Shown here: piece after piece, positions 1 through 7,590 of the stretch
How the letters are laid out: every line of letters begins with the position of its first letter
Numbering within the stretch: the first letter of the stretch is position 1
From: Onthovicinus sp900555545
Lineage (GTDB): Bacteria > Bacillota > Clostridia > Oscillospirales > Acutalibacteraceae
Length of the DNA: 29,040 nucleotides
NCBI GenBank assembly: GCA_949296915.1
Contig: CASFPX010000021.1
Span: 1 to 29,040, forward strand
Reading direction: 5' to 3'
Program-made: the position numbers and the translations under genes
The notes under the pieces: model-generated
What the model saw: the letters and a program-made list of their open reading frames with translations, nothing else
Databases searched by the model: none
What the model was told of the DNA's origin: nothing

Positions 1-61
1 GCACTCCTATTATAGCAAAGGGAGTTTTCATTTCATCATGATCGACATAAGTCTTTTTTCG

Positions 62-84
62 AACCACTCGCCTAGCGAGTGGTT
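62..84. repeat. perfect 10-bp inverted repeat (hairpin or operator)
   Basis: Arms AACCACTCGC (62-71) and GCGAGTGGTT (75-84) are exact reverse complements around a 3-nt loop. TTTTCG follows on the plus strand, so it could end a plus-strand transcript entering from the left. The short T run is equally compatible with a protein-binding palindrome. Confidence 0.5.
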
Positions 85-102
85 TTCGATACACAACAAA
101 AA

Positions 103-138
103 GGCGATCCGTTAAAATTGACATAATAACGGATCGCC
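103..138 (-). terminator. 12-bp hairpin downstream of the broken gene at 149-317
   Basis: GGCGATCCGTTA (103-114) and TAACGGATCGCC (127-138) pair perfectly over 12 bp around a 12-nt loop. On the minus strand the stem is followed by TTTTTG. It lies 11 nt past the stop of the minus-strand remnant, so it was probably that gene's terminator. Confidence 0.6.
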
Positions 139-148
139 GGACAAGGGC

Positions 149-317
149 TTAATCAGCTGAAAAGTAAAAACTATAGAGGCTCCCGTGCTTGGTAACAGTG
201 TCTCCGCTGATTTTACCGACGCGCTGCCTTGTATACAACTCCAAATCGTACGTCGGCTCAATCATCCCCGAAATATCCGTGCGAACCAGCACAAAATCGG
301 TGACAGTCAATCTGAAG
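149..317 (-). pseudogene. 3' remnant of an unidentified gene, cut at an IS-like end
   Basis: Reading the minus strand from 317 to the TAA at 149-151 gives about 55 residues with protein-like composition, including the stretches TDFVLVRTDISGMIEP and TYDLELYTRQRVGK, ending in YSFYFSAD. There is no start codon with an RBS. The frame runs into the IS3-like terminus at 318 and meets a stop a little further upstream. A hairpin terminator follows at 103-138. I read this as the C-terminal end of a once longer protein that lost its front when mobile DNA inserted or was deleted beside it. I do not recognise the family. Confidence 0.5.
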
Positions 318-337
318 TGGCCCCAAAAAGTTAGACA
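318..337. mobile_element. possible solitary IS3-family (IS150-like) terminus
   Basis: TGGCCCCAAAAAGTTAGACA (318-337) resembles the terminal inverted repeats of many IS3-family elements, which typically read TGGxCCCCAAAAxGTTAGACA. No transposase frame and no matching second end are visible in the adjacent bases. It may be a relic left after deletion or recombination. The match is from memory of the family consensus and was not searched. Confidence 0.4.
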
Positions 338-341
338 ATAT

Positions 342-398
342 TTAGCAGTAGAAATTGTTCAAGCAACAACATGAAGCCATCTTGTCGATGTGCCACAT
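342..398 (-). CDS. 18-residue Cys-rich small ORF with its own promoter and RBS
   Basis: ATG at 396-398 starts an 18-codon frame, MWHIDKMASCCCLNNFYC, stopped by TAA at 342-344. GGGAGG (407-412) lies 8 nt before the start. A promoter with TTGACA and TAAAAT 17 bp apart lies just upstream, at 429-457. The signals are as good as those of the real genes here. The peptide has four Cys near its end and stops about 4 bp before the IS-like terminus. It could be a genuine micropeptide, or the leftover start of a gene whose body was lost. No homology is claimed. Confidence 0.3.
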   Translation of the reverse strand: MWHIDKMASCCCLNNFYC

Positions 399-428
399 CG
401 GAATCGCCTCCCAATATTTTCCAATTTG

Positions 429-457
429 ATTTTACAATATTAAATTTGATATGTCAA
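429..457 (-). promoter_or_regulatory. sigma-A-type promoter reading leftward
   Basis: On the minus strand, -35 TTGACA (452-457) and -10 TAAAAT (429-434) are separated by exactly 17 bp within AT-rich DNA. The site drives the small ORF at 342-398 and would read through the IS-like end into the gene remnant. Confidence 0.6.
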
Positions 458-549
458 TAAATATTCAAATTGTGAACATAAAAATTAAGTATTGCTTTTT
501 GTTCAATTTACACATCAATATATCTTCAATCCCCCCCTGTATCATTCAA

Positions 550-584
550 CAAAAATACCGACAGAATCATCAAATTCTGTCGGT
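550..584 (-). terminator. terminator of the yceD-rpmF-der operon
   Basis: ACCGACAGAAT (557-567) pairs perfectly with ATTCTGTCGGT (574-584) across a 6-nt loop. On the minus strand the stem is followed by ATTTTTG. It lies about 50 nt past the der stop codon. Confidence 0.85.
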
Positions 585-632
585 AAAATCTGCTATCAGG
601 CATTGAAAAGCATTCCGTATCCGGTGAAGATC

Positions 633-1970
633 TTATTTTGTACTGTTGCTCTTTTCGCCGCGCTCACGGATGGAAAAACGGACGGGCGTCCCCTCCAGAC
701 CGAACACGGCACGGATCTGATTCTCCAGATAGCGCTGATAGCTGAAATGGAACAGATCCTTCCGGTTGACAAAGCATACAAACGTCGGCGGCTTGGTCGA
801 CGCCTGCGTCATGTAATAGATCTTCAGGCGGCGTCCCTTGTCCGTAGGAGGCTGCACGCGGGCGGTTGCATCGGCAAGAATGTCATTGAGCTTACCGGTC
901 GAGATGCGTGCCGCATTCTGTGCAGCTGTGTAGTTAATCAACTCATAGAGCCGGTCCAGACGCTGGTGCTCCCGCGCGGAAATAAAAACGATGGGCGCAT
1001 AGGGCATAAAGGAAAAATCGTTCATCAGCTTTTTGCGCATCTGATCCATCGTATTTCCCGACTTTTCCACGGCGTCCCACTTGTTGACTGCGATGATGCA
1101 TGCCTTGCCGCACTCATGCGCAATCCCGGCCACTTTAGAGTCCTGCTCCGTGAAGCCCTCCGTCGCATCAATCATAATAACGCACACGTCGGCGCGCTCA
1201 ACCGCCATCCTCGCGCGGATGATACTGTATTTTTCAATCTGATCATCCACCCGGCTCTTCCGGCGCAGGCCCGCTGTATCAATAAAGATATACTTGCCGA
1301 ACGGATTCTCCACCAGGGAGTCCGTCGCATCACGTGTAGTTCCTGCGATGTCGGAGACAATCATTCGGTCCTCGCCCGTGACGGCATTGACGAGCGAAGA
1401 TTTGCCGACGTTCGGCTTGCCGATGACGGCCACTTTGATGTAGTCCTCGCGCTCCTCTTCCGCCTCGTCCGGCGGCAGAAGTTCCAGCACCGCATCCAGC
1501 AGATCGCCCGTGCCGTGGCCGTGTACAGCAGACACCGGGATGGGATCGCCCAGGCCTAAATTATAAAACTCATAAAACTCAGCAGGCGGTTCCCCGATGG
1601 TATCGCACTTATTAACGCACAGGACGATCGGTTTACTGCTCTTGCGCAGCATAGCCGCGACCTCCTGGTCGCTGGCAACAACACCGGAGCGCACATCAAC
1701 CACCATAACGATCACATCCGCGCTATCAACCGCAAGCTGTGCCTGACGGCGCATCTGCGCCAGGATGATATCATCTGTCTTGGGCTCAATGCCGCCCGTA
1801 TCGATCAGGGTAAAAACGCGGCCAAGCCACTCACAGTCCCCAAAAATACGGTCACGTGTGACGCCGGGGGTATCATCCACGATGGACATCCGCTTGCCGA
1901 TCAGCTTGTTAAACAAAGTCGATTTACCGGTATTGGGCCGCCCGACAACCGCCACAACAGGCTTTGACAT
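633..1970 (-). CDS. der: ribosome biogenesis GTPase Der (EngA)
   Basis: This is a 445-residue cytoplasmic GTPase needed for maturation of the 50S ribosomal subunit. It has the tandem-GTPase layout unique to Der. The first G domain carries GRPNTGKST (residues 10-18), a DTPG switch and NKCD. The second carries GKPNVGKSS, DIAGTTRD, DTAG and NKWD. A C-terminal KH-like domain follows, ending in a basic tail. Length is normal for the family. ATG at 1970 follows an AGGAGGG site. It is the last gene of a minus-strand set with yceD and rpmF, so translation-related genes are grouped, and a strong hairpin terminator follows. Confidence 0.97.
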   Translation of the reverse strand: MSKPVVAVVGRPNTGKSTLFNKLIGKRMSIVDDTPGVTRDRIFGDCEWLGRVFTLIDTGGIEPKTDDIILAQMRRQAQLAVDSADVIVMVVDVRSGVVASDQEVAAMLRKSSKPIVLCVNKCDTIGEPPAEFYEFYNLGLGDPIPVSAVHGHGTGDLLDAVLELLPPDEAEEEREDYIKVAVIGKPNVGKSSLVNAVTGEDRMIVSDIAGTTRDATDSLVENPFGKYIFIDTAGLRRKSRVDDQIEKYSIIRARMAVERADVCVIMIDATEGFTEQDSKVAGIAHECGKACIIAVNKWDAVEKSGNTMDQMRKKLMNDFSFMPYAPIVFISAREHQRLDRLYELINYTAAQNAARISTGKLNDILADATARVQPPTDKGRRLKIYYMTQASTKPPTFVCFVNRKDLFHFSYQRYLENQIRAVFGLEGTPVRFSIRERGEKSNSTK

Positions 1971-2006
1971 AAAAAGCCCTCCTTTCGCATTTTGCTGCCA
2001 AAAATG

Positions 2007-2038
2007 AAAAAAGCGGGGAAGACTGTGACGCCTTCTCC
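2007..2038 (-). terminator. weak hairpin with T run between rpmF and der
   Basis: On the minus strand GGAGAAG and CTTCCCC can form an imperfect stem (2032-2038 with 2015-2021), and CGC plus six T residues follow. It may give partial termination after rpmF, lowering der expression relative to the ribosomal protein. Confidence 0.4.
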
Positions 2039-2063
2039 ATCTTTCCTCATCAGCTTGCGCTGC

Positions 2064-2246
2064 TTACGCCTCTTTTTTTACAACTTCTCTTCCGTTGTAA
2101 TAGCCGCAGTTGCTGCAAATGCGGTGCGCCCTCTTATACTCGCCGCAGTGCGGGCACCTGACAAGAGTGGGAGCGTCCATCTTCCAGACGTTGGAACGCC
2201 TTTTGTTTTTCCTCGCTTTAGAGGTTTTTCTCTTCGGTACTGCCAT
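2064..2246 (-). CDS. rpmF: 50S ribosomal protein bL32
   Basis: This 60-residue structural protein of the large ribosomal subunit starts MAVPKRKTSKARKNKRR, the conserved bL32 N-terminus. It carries two zinc-ligand pairs, CPHCGEYK and CSNCGYYNG, so it is the C+ zinc-binding form. The start has a GGGG-type Shine-Dalgarno upstream (GGGGGTTATACC before ATG). It lies directly downstream of yceD, the usual bacterial yceD-rpmF order, and probably shares its promoter at 2812-2840. Confidence 0.97.
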   Translation of the reverse strand: MAVPKRKTSKARKNKRRSNVWKMDAPTLVRCPHCGEYKRAHRICSNCGYYNGREVVKKEA

Positions 2247-2287
2247 GGTATAACCCCCTTATCTGAAACAAATTCTATGAATCGACT

Positions 2288-2782
2288 TTATTGATCCAAA
2301 AGCTGTCTTAAAACCTCAAGACGTGGGTCAATCGGTTTTTGGCAGCTGCAGGAACCTTCATTCAGATTCTGACCACACTGGGGACAGAGCCCCTTGCAAT
2401 CCTCCCTGCACAGGAACTTGGTCGGAAGAGACAAAAAAATATCTTCCCGCACAAATTCCTCCAGATCGAGCCGCCGATCCTCCACCAGCAGGAAATCATC
2501 GTTGTCCTCGTCGTTGAGGTGATCGGCCAGCAGGTGCTTAAAGTGGAAATCGTATGCGCGATCCACATCCGCCATACAGCGGTCACACGGTGCCAGAAAA
2601 TGAAATGTGACGTGCATGTCAACTGAAACAACACCGGCCTCATTACGGAAAAGGCCCTGAACGTGAACAGGGGAGATAAAAGGCTTGCCGCCATTCCAGT
2701 CCACCTGCGTAAAATCAAAATCAGTATCAAACGGCAACTGCTCGCCACTGTTTTGGAATAGATTCTGAAGTTCCAGTATCAT
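2288..2782 (-). CDS. yceD: YceD/DUF177 family protein
   Basis: This is a 164-residue protein of the DUF177 (YceD) family, found upstream of rpmF in most bacteria and linked to large-subunit rRNA accumulation. The C-terminal half has the family Cys motif, here CREDCKGLCPQCGQNLNEGS, likely metal binding; a further Cys pair lies in APCDRCMADV. I place the start at ATG 2780-2782, four codons inside a longer TTG-initiated frame, because GAGG sits at the right distance from that ATG. The strong promoter at 2812-2840 lies just upstream and rpmF follows after about 40 nt. Confidence 0.9.
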   Translation of the reverse strand: MILELQNLFQNSGEQLPFDTDFDFTQVDWNGGKPFISPVHVQGLFRNEAGVVSVDMHVTFHFLAPCDRCMADVDRAYDFHFKHLLADHLNDEDNDDFLLVEDRRLDLEEFVREDIFLSLPTKFLCREDCKGLCPQCGQNLNEGSCSCQKPIDPRLEVLRQLLDQ

Positions 2783-2811
2783 AGCACACCTCAAAATATC
2801 ACACGACTGAT

Positions 2812-2840
2812 ATTATATCGTCTAATCCCTTTTTTGTCAA
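2812..2840 (-). promoter_or_regulatory. consensus sigma-A promoter of yceD-rpmF(-der)
   Basis: On the minus strand a perfect TTGACA (2835-2840) and a perfect TATAAT (2812-2817) stand exactly 17 bp apart. The site lies immediately after the terminator of the preceding gene and about 30 nt before the yceD start. The consensus match fits a ribosomal-protein operon. Confidence 0.9.
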
Positions 2841-2863
2841 GGATTTGCATACAAAAAAACATG

Positions 2864-2897
2864 AAAAAAGCAGGCAGGGAATCGCTCCCCTGCCTGC
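2864..2897 (-). terminator. intrinsic terminator of the pgi/P-loop gene unit
   Basis: GCAGGCAGGG (2870-2879) pairs perfectly with CCCTGCCTGC (2888-2897) over an 8-nt loop. On the minus strand six T residues follow at once. It lies 8 nt past the stop of the P-loop gene. Confidence 0.92.
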
Positions 2898-2905
2898 ATA
2901 AAAGA

Positions 2906-3322
2906 TCAGACTTTCTGGCAGTAGTCGAAGATCCGCTTGGGCAGAACCTCCTCGTCACAGGAGATCGTAAACAGGAACTCCGTATCCGCCAGCTGGGAGA
3001 GTTTTTCAACTTTATAGAGGAAGTCTGCCAGCTCCTCGTAATCACGGCTGCCAATGCGGAACGTAGCATCCACAAAGATGTTGGTGATATCATGATCTCC
3101 GGCACAAACGCCGCAGAGGAATCCATAAAAAGCGTCAAACCCGTGGACATCGAAGAAATCCGTTGCAATCAGGCGTGCGCGGTAATTGACATCGTAGGTG
3201 AGCTTTGTCTCCTTTTCGATGCAGACCACATTGCCGCTTGACTTTTCGACGGCGCTGTTCACCATTTCAATGAGACGCTTTGTTTTTCCTGAACCCTTGT
3301 GTCCGATGATAAGAGATGTCAT
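2906..3322 (-). CDS. small P-loop ATP-binding protein, function unknown
   Basis: This 138-residue protein begins MTSLIIGHKGSGKTKRL, a Walker A motif (GHKGSGKT, residues 7-14). A hydrophobic strand ending in Asp, NIFVDATF, follows near residue 83 and could be Walker B. No membrane segment is visible, so it should be cytosolic. It is much shorter than typical AAA or PilT proteins and looks like a minimal nucleotide-binding fold. ATG at 3322 follows AGGAGGAG. It starts 52 nt after pgi on the same strand and is probably cotranscribed with it, then closed by the terminator at 2864-2897. I do not recognise a characterised orthologue. Confidence 0.8.
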   Translation of the reverse strand: MTSLIIGHKGSGKTKRLIEMVNSAVEKSSGNVVCIEKETKLTYDVNYRARLIATDFFDVHGFDAFYGFLCGVCAGDHDITNIFVDATFRIGSRDYEELADFLYKVEKLSQLADTEFLFTISCDEEVLPKRIFDYCQKV

Positions 3323-3374
3323 TTTTATCTCCTCCTAAATAATGATATCCGCAGCCGCGGAAAATAATTTATAT

Positions 3375-4712
3375 TTAGCGGAAAAGGCGCGCCTCCAGGG
3401 ATGCCTTTTCTGCTTCATATCCGGGTTTGCCAAGGAGTGCAAACATATTCTTTTTGTAGCTCTCAACGCCGGGCTGGTTGAACGGGTTGACCCCCAGAAC
3501 GTAGCCGGAAATCCCGCACGCCTTCTCGAAGAAATAGATCAGAGCGCCAAGCTCCTCCTCATTCATCTGCGGCACATTGAGCACCATGTTGGGAACGCCG
3601 CCGTCCGTATGGGCGAGCACCGTGCCCTCAAAGGCCTTGGTGTTGACAAAGTCGAGGGTCTCACCTGCCAGGAAATTCAGACCGTCCGCGTTGTCCGCAT
3701 CCGTGCCGATGGTAATGGTTTTCTTCGGCTTGCCGAATTTGACAACCGTCTCAAACAGATGGCGCTCGCCCTCCTGGATATACTGACCCATGGAGTGCAG
3801 ATCCGTGGAGAACGTAGCGGATGCCGGGAAGATGCCCTTGCCATCCTTGCCCTCGCTCTCGCCGAAGAGCTGCTTGAGCCACTCGCCCATCATCGTGAAT
3901 GCGGGCTCATAGCTGACAAACATCTCGATCTTTTTGCCGCTGCGATAGAGCAGATTGCGGATTGCCGCATACTTATAGCAATCGTTCTGATACAGATCGG
4001 GATTGTTGTACTGCTCCTGCGCCTTGCGCGCACCAGCCATGAGCGCGTGAATATCTGCACCGCTGACGGCAATCGGCAGCAGGCCTACCGCCGTGAGCAC
4101 GGAATAGCGGCCGCCGACATCGTCCGGGACCACAAAGGTCTCATACCCCTCACGGTCCGCCAGCTGCTTGAGCGTGCCCTTCTCGCGGTCCGTCGTGACA
4201 TAGATACGCTTTGCAGCCTCTTCCTTGCCATATTTGTTCTCCAGGTACTCGCGGAATACGCGGAATGCGACCGCCGGCTCCGTCGTGGTACCGGACTTGG
4301 AAATCACATTGATAGAGACATCCTTGCCCTCGCAGATCTCAAGCAGATCGGACAGCGCATCCGAGCTGATTGTGTTGCCGGAGAAGTAGATATCCGGCGT
4401 ATCCTTCTTGAGTGCGTTATAGTTGGGCGATTTGATAAATTCGATCGCCGCACGTGCGCCAAGGTAAGAGCCACCGATTCCGATCACAATGAACACCTGC
4501 GTGTCCTTTTTGATCTTTTCGGCCGCCTTTTGAATACGGGCAAACTCCTCCTTGTCATAGTCGGTGGGCAGCGTGACCCAGCCGAGAAAATCATTGCCCG
4601 CTCCGCTGCCGTTCGTGAGAACGTCGTGCGCCTTGGCAATCTCCGGCGCAATCGCATCCAGCTGATCGGGCGAGATGAATTTTTGCAAATACTTGTCGTT
4701 CAGTGTAACCAT
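3375..4712 (-). CDS. pgi: glucose-6-phosphate isomerase
   Basis: This 445-residue cytoplasmic enzyme interconverts glucose 6-phosphate and fructose 6-phosphate in glycolysis and gluconeogenesis. Visible signatures are GIGGSYLG (residues 78-85), the phosphate-binding loop SKSGTTTEP (138-146), and the C-terminal family stretch NPFNQPGVESYKKNMF. About 450 residues is the usual length of the short Firmicute form. I use ATG at 4710-4712 (MVTLNDKY), with AGGGGG upstream, rather than an upstream in-frame start lacking an RBS. A good promoter lies at 4759-4787, and the small P-loop gene follows. Confidence 0.96.
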   Translation of the reverse strand: MVTLNDKYLQKFISPDQLDAIAPEIAKAHDVLTNGSGAGNDFLGWVTLPTDYDKEEFARIQKAAEKIKKDTQVFIVIGIGGSYLGARAAIEFIKSPNYNALKKDTPDIYFSGNTISSDALSDLLEICEGKDVSINVISKSGTTTEPAVAFRVFREYLENKYGKEEAAKRIYVTTDREKGTLKQLADREGYETFVVPDDVGGRYSVLTAVGLLPIAVSGADIHALMAGARKAQEQYNNPDLYQNDCYKYAAIRNLLYRSGKKIEMFVSYEPAFTMMGEWLKQLFGESEGKDGKGIFPASATFSTDLHSMGQYIQEGERHLFETVVKFGKPKKTITIGTDADNADGLNFLAGETLDFVNTKAFEGTVLAHTDGGVPNMVLNVPQMNEEELGALIYFFEKACGISGYVLGVNPFNQPGVESYKKNMFALLGKPGYEAEKASLEARLFR

Positions 4713-4758
4713 GATAAGACCCCCTAATACTTGCAAACTTGAAAAAGTTTACAGCTAT

Positions 4759-4787
4759 ATTGTACCCTATGATCCCTTTGATTTCAA
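4759..4787 (-). promoter_or_regulatory. sigma-A-type promoter of pgi
   Basis: On the minus strand TTGAAA (4782-4787) and TACAAT (4759-4764) are 17 bp apart, about 47 nt before the pgi ATG. Confidence 0.75.
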
Positions 4788-4874
4788 TAGTGTTTCGTCA
4801 AATTATGCAAAATATTATTTGTTTGTTCACCCCTCTTTCATCTTTCTGTATTATTTTTGCGGTGAATTATATCT

Positions 4875-4910
4875 AAAAAACAGCGGCATGGCCAATCCAG
4901 ACCATACCGC
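4875..4910 (-). terminator. terminator of the dacA-type gene
   Basis: On the minus strand GCGGTATGG (4902-4910) pairs with CCATGCCGC (4883-4891), one G-U pair, and TGTTTTTT follows. It lies about 25 nt past the stop codon. Confidence 0.85.
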
Positions 4911-4934
4911 CGTCTCAAGCTTCATTTTCCTTAA

Positions 4935-6125
4935 CTATCGCGCCATACACGCAAAGAGTTTTTTGAGTGCCGTTAAAAAATCCATTTTTTTCACCGCCTG
5001 CGGCGCAATCAAATCATAGGTTCCGAGAGTCTCATCCTCCAAGGTCAATAAAACCTTGCCAAGTACTTGCCCCTCCTCCACCGGCGCTTCCACATCCACC
5101 GCCAACTCGATCTTTTGCACGATTTTCCCCTGCGCACCCTTGGGAATCAGCAGCGGTGAGACAGGGCTGACCGATGGGGTGATTGTCTCCACGACGCCGG
5201 ACACCACGTTCACCGGCGCAATCTGGGTCAGGTCGATCTCCGGGGTAAAGAGCTCATAGTTGGAAAATCCCCAGTTGAGCATGGCCTTCGCCCCCTCAAA
5301 GCGATCGTTGCTGGTGGCGCAGCCCATCACAACTGCAACAAGGCTCGTGTTATCCCGAGTTGCAGTTGCCGATAGGCAGGAACCGGCCTTGGCCGTTGTA
5401 CCCGTCTTGAGCCCAGTGGCCCCGCTGTAAAAACGAATGAGCTTATTTGTATTGACAAGCTGCGTCGCCCCGTCGCGGAGGGAGTCCATCCAGACGGTTG
5501 TGTACTCCTGAATCCAACTGTGGCGGAGCATCAGTTCACGGGACATAACGGCGATATCGTAGGCGCTGGTGAGGTGATTTGTCGCCGTATCATCCAGCCC
5601 CGTGCAGTTTTCAAAGTGCGTATCCGCCATCCCTAGTTCCCCGGCGCGTTTGTTCATCTGATCTACAAACGCCTGCTCACTGCCGCACAGATGCTCGGCG
5701 AGCGCAGTACTCGCATCGTTTGCGCTGGCGATGGCAGCGGCACGGAGCAGCTCATCTACCGTCATCTGCTCGCCCTCCTTCAGCCAGATCTGAGAACCGC
5801 CCTTTTGGGAAGCCTCCGTGCTGGCCGTCACGACATCGGTACGGGCAATCTCTCCGGCGTCGATCGCCTCCGCGATGAGCAGCAGCGTCATAATTTTGGT
5901 CACAGAGGCAGGCGCCATCTTCTCGTGCTCATTCTGAGCCATCAGAACTCTCCCGGTATTCAAATCCATCAAGACAGCTGACTTTGCCTTGACCTCCACC
6001 GGCATGGTGGCGGTTGACTGTTCCGCTGTCGTTTTGGCCGCCTCCTCCGCAGCCGCTCCTGCGGTCATACTGAACATCATCACCCCGGACAGCACACAGG
6101 CAAACGCCCGCAATCCGATCTTCAT
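4935..6125 (-). CDS. dacA: D-alanyl-D-alanine carboxypeptidase, PBP5/DacA family
   Basis: This 396-residue class C penicillin-binding protein removes the terminal D-Ala from peptidoglycan pentapeptides outside the cell. All three active-site motifs are present: SVTK (Ser74, Lys77), SAN (134-136) and KTG (240-242). The N-terminus is a signal peptide ending around TAGAAAEEA. A PBP5 C-terminal beta domain follows the catalytic domain. The last residues, VKKMDFLTALKKLFACM, form a probable amphipathic membrane-anchoring helix. Length is normal. ATG at 6125 is preceded by GGAGAGGGAG. It is transcribed divergently from mtaB. It could be a vegetative DacA or a sporulation DacB/DacF paralogue; sequence alone does not decide. 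Confidence 0.93.
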   Translation of the reverse strand: MKIGLRAFACVLSGVMMFSMTAGAAAEEAAKTTAEQSTATMPVEVKAKSAVLMDLNTGRVLMAQNEHEKMAPASVTKIMTLLLIAEAIDAGEIARTDVVTASTEASQKGGSQIWLKEGEQMTVDELLRAAAIASANDASTALAEHLCGSEQAFVDQMNKRAGELGMADTHFENCTGLDDTATNHLTSAYDIAVMSRELMLRHSWIQEYTTVWMDSLRDGATQLVNTNKLIRFYSGATGLKTGTTAKAGSCLSATATRDNTSLVAVVMGCATSNDRFEGAKAMLNWGFSNYELFTPEIDLTQIAPVNVVSGVVETITPSVSPVSPLLIPKGAQGKIVQKIELAVDVEAPVEEGQVLGKVLLTLEDETLGTYDLIAPQAVKKMDFLTALKKLFACMAR

Positions 6126-6162
6126 AGCAACACTCCCTCTCCATTACGGACAATCAGCGTTA

Positions 6163-6191
6163 TTGAATTATATTTCGTTCTCGTTTATAAT
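6163..6191 (+). promoter_or_regulatory. sigma-A-type promoter of mtaB
   Basis: TTGAAT (6163-6168) and TATAAT (6186-6191) are separated by 17 bp, 32 nt upstream of the mtaB start. A reverse-strand TATAAT at 6167-6172 overlaps this -35, so the divergent dacA promoter may overlap it. Confidence 0.75.
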
Positions 6192-6223
6192 ATGAGCAGA
6201 GTTTCAACAATTTGGAGTATTCT

Positions 6224-7516
6224 ATGATGAAAGTAGCTTTTTATACCTTGGGGTGCAAGGTCAACCAGTATGAGACACAGGAGATGACGGAAATTCTTCG
6301 GCGGTACGGCTATGAACCAGCTGTGTCCGGCGAAACACCCGACGTATGCGTCGTCAACTCCTGCACGGTGACGGCAGAGAGCGACCGCAAGACGCGCCAG
6401 GCCGTCAATCGGATGCGCCGCCTGTACCCGGAGTCCATTATCGTACTCACGGGCTGTATGGCGCAGGCATATCCGGAAAAATCCGACGAACTGCCAAGCG
6501 CCGACATTGTGTTGGGCAACCGGGATTACAGCCGCCTGCCAGAGGCGATCGAGGAATACCGCCGCACGGGCAAGCATCTGTTCAAGGTGCTGGCGCATGA
6601 AAAGGGCGAGCGCTTCTGCGATGAGGACATCTCCGCCTTTGAGAACCGGAACCGCGCCTTTGTCAAAATTCAGGATGGGTGCGACCGCTTTTGTGCATAC
6701 TGCATCATCCCCACCTCCCGCGGCCGTTCCCGCTCCAAGCCGGTGGAGCAGCTGAAACCCGAATTTGAACGACTTGTCCGGGCGGGATTTACCGAGATTG
6801 TGCTGGTGGGGATCAACCTGTCCGCCTATGGACGGGATATCGGTTCCAATATCTGCGAGGCGGTGGAGATTGCCGCATCCGTGGACGGAATCGAGCAGGT
6901 GCGCCTCGGCTCACTGGAGCCCGATCACATCACGCCGGAAATTTTAGGCCGTCTGGCATCGTGCCCCAAGTTTTGCCCACAATTCCACATCTCGCTCCAG
7001 AGTGGATGCGACGCCACCCTCAGGCGGATGAACCGCCATTACACCACCGCCGAATACGCGCAGCTGTGCCGCGATATCCGTGCGAGCTTTGACGATCCCA
7101 CCATCACAACCGACCTGATGGTTGGCTTTGCCGGAGAGACGCAGGAAGAATTTGAAGAGACGTGCGATTTTGTCCGAAAAATTCAGTTTGACAAGGTGCA
7201 TGTGTTCCCCTACTCCGTACGGCCCGGCACGCGTGCCGAACACTTTGAGAACCAGGTACCCAAGGCGGAAAAGGAACGCCGCACCCATGTGATGATCGAA
7301 CTGACAGAAGGCATCCGCGCGGAAAAATTAAAGACCCGCATTGGCCAGACGGTTCACGTCCTGTTCGAAAGCCGTCACGACGGCGATCTATATACCGGCT
7401 ATACCGCCAACTACACGCCCGTTCAGGTGCGCTCTGACCACGATATCAGCGGCCAGATGCTGGCGGTACGCATTACCGGCGCAGATGCAGAGAAGTGCAT
7501 AGGGGAATTGCTTTAA
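6224..7516 (+). CDS. mtaB: tRNA t6A37 methylthiotransferase MtaB
   Basis: This 430-residue radical-SAM methylthiotransferase converts t6A37 to ms2t6A37 in tRNAs reading ANN codons. The N-terminal UPF0004 domain has TLGCKVNQYET, NSCTVTAESD and GCMAQ, whose Cys residues hold one Fe-S cluster. The radical-SAM domain has CDRFCAYC near residues 147-154, holding the second. A C-terminal TRAM-like domain follows. TLGCKVNQYE is typical of MtaB rather than MiaB or RimO. ATG at 6224 (with a second ATG next to it) has GGAG 5-6 nt upstream; an upstream TTG start would overlap that RBS. It has its own promoter. Confidence 0.95.
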   Translation: MMKVAFYTLGCKVNQYETQEMTEILRRYGYEPAVSGETPDVCVVNSCTVTAESDRKTRQAVNRMRRLYPESIIVLTGCMAQAYPEKSDELPSADIVLGNRDYSRLPEAIEEYRRTGKHLFKVLAHEKGERFCDEDISAFENRNRAFVKIQDGCDRFCAYCIIPTSRGRSRSKPVEQLKPEFERLVRAGFTEIVLVGINLSAYGRDIGSNICEAVEIAASVDGIEQVRLGSLEPDHITPEILGRLASCPKFCPQFHISLQSGCDATLRRMNRHYTTAEYAQLCRDIRASFDDPTITTDLMVGFAGETQEEFEETCDFVRKIQFDKVHVFPYSVRPGTRAEHFENQVPKAEKERRTHVMIELTEGIRAEKLKTRIGQTVHVLFESRHDGDLYTGYTANYTPVQVRSDHDISGQMLAVRITGADAEKCIGELL

Positions 7517-7529
7517 ATTTTTGAAATAG

Positions 7530-7550
7530 CGCAGACAGTTTGAGTCTGCG
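7530..7550 (+). terminator. 7-bp hairpin after mtaB
   Basis: CGCAGAC (7530-7536) pairs with GTCTGCG (7544-7550). Only a mixed AGCGTCTTTATT follows, so termination would be inefficient and mtaB may read into the next operon. Confidence 0.3.
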
Positions 7551-7590
7551 AGCGTCTTTATTGGTAAAAGAACATAAAGGGGGCTTCCCT

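Noticed and set aside
189..374. 61-codon plus-strand ORF near the left edge
   Set aside because: It spans the antisense of the gene remnant and the IS-like end, has no RBS, and its translation changes character at the junction.
492..1559. 355-codon plus-strand open frame
   Set aside because: It is antisense to der, which has complete GTPase motifs. Its sequence is Arg/His-rich with no RBS.
3342..4727. 461-codon plus-strand open frame
   Set aside because: It is a shadow of pgi on the opposite strand. The pgi frame has all family signatures and a proper RBS and promoter.
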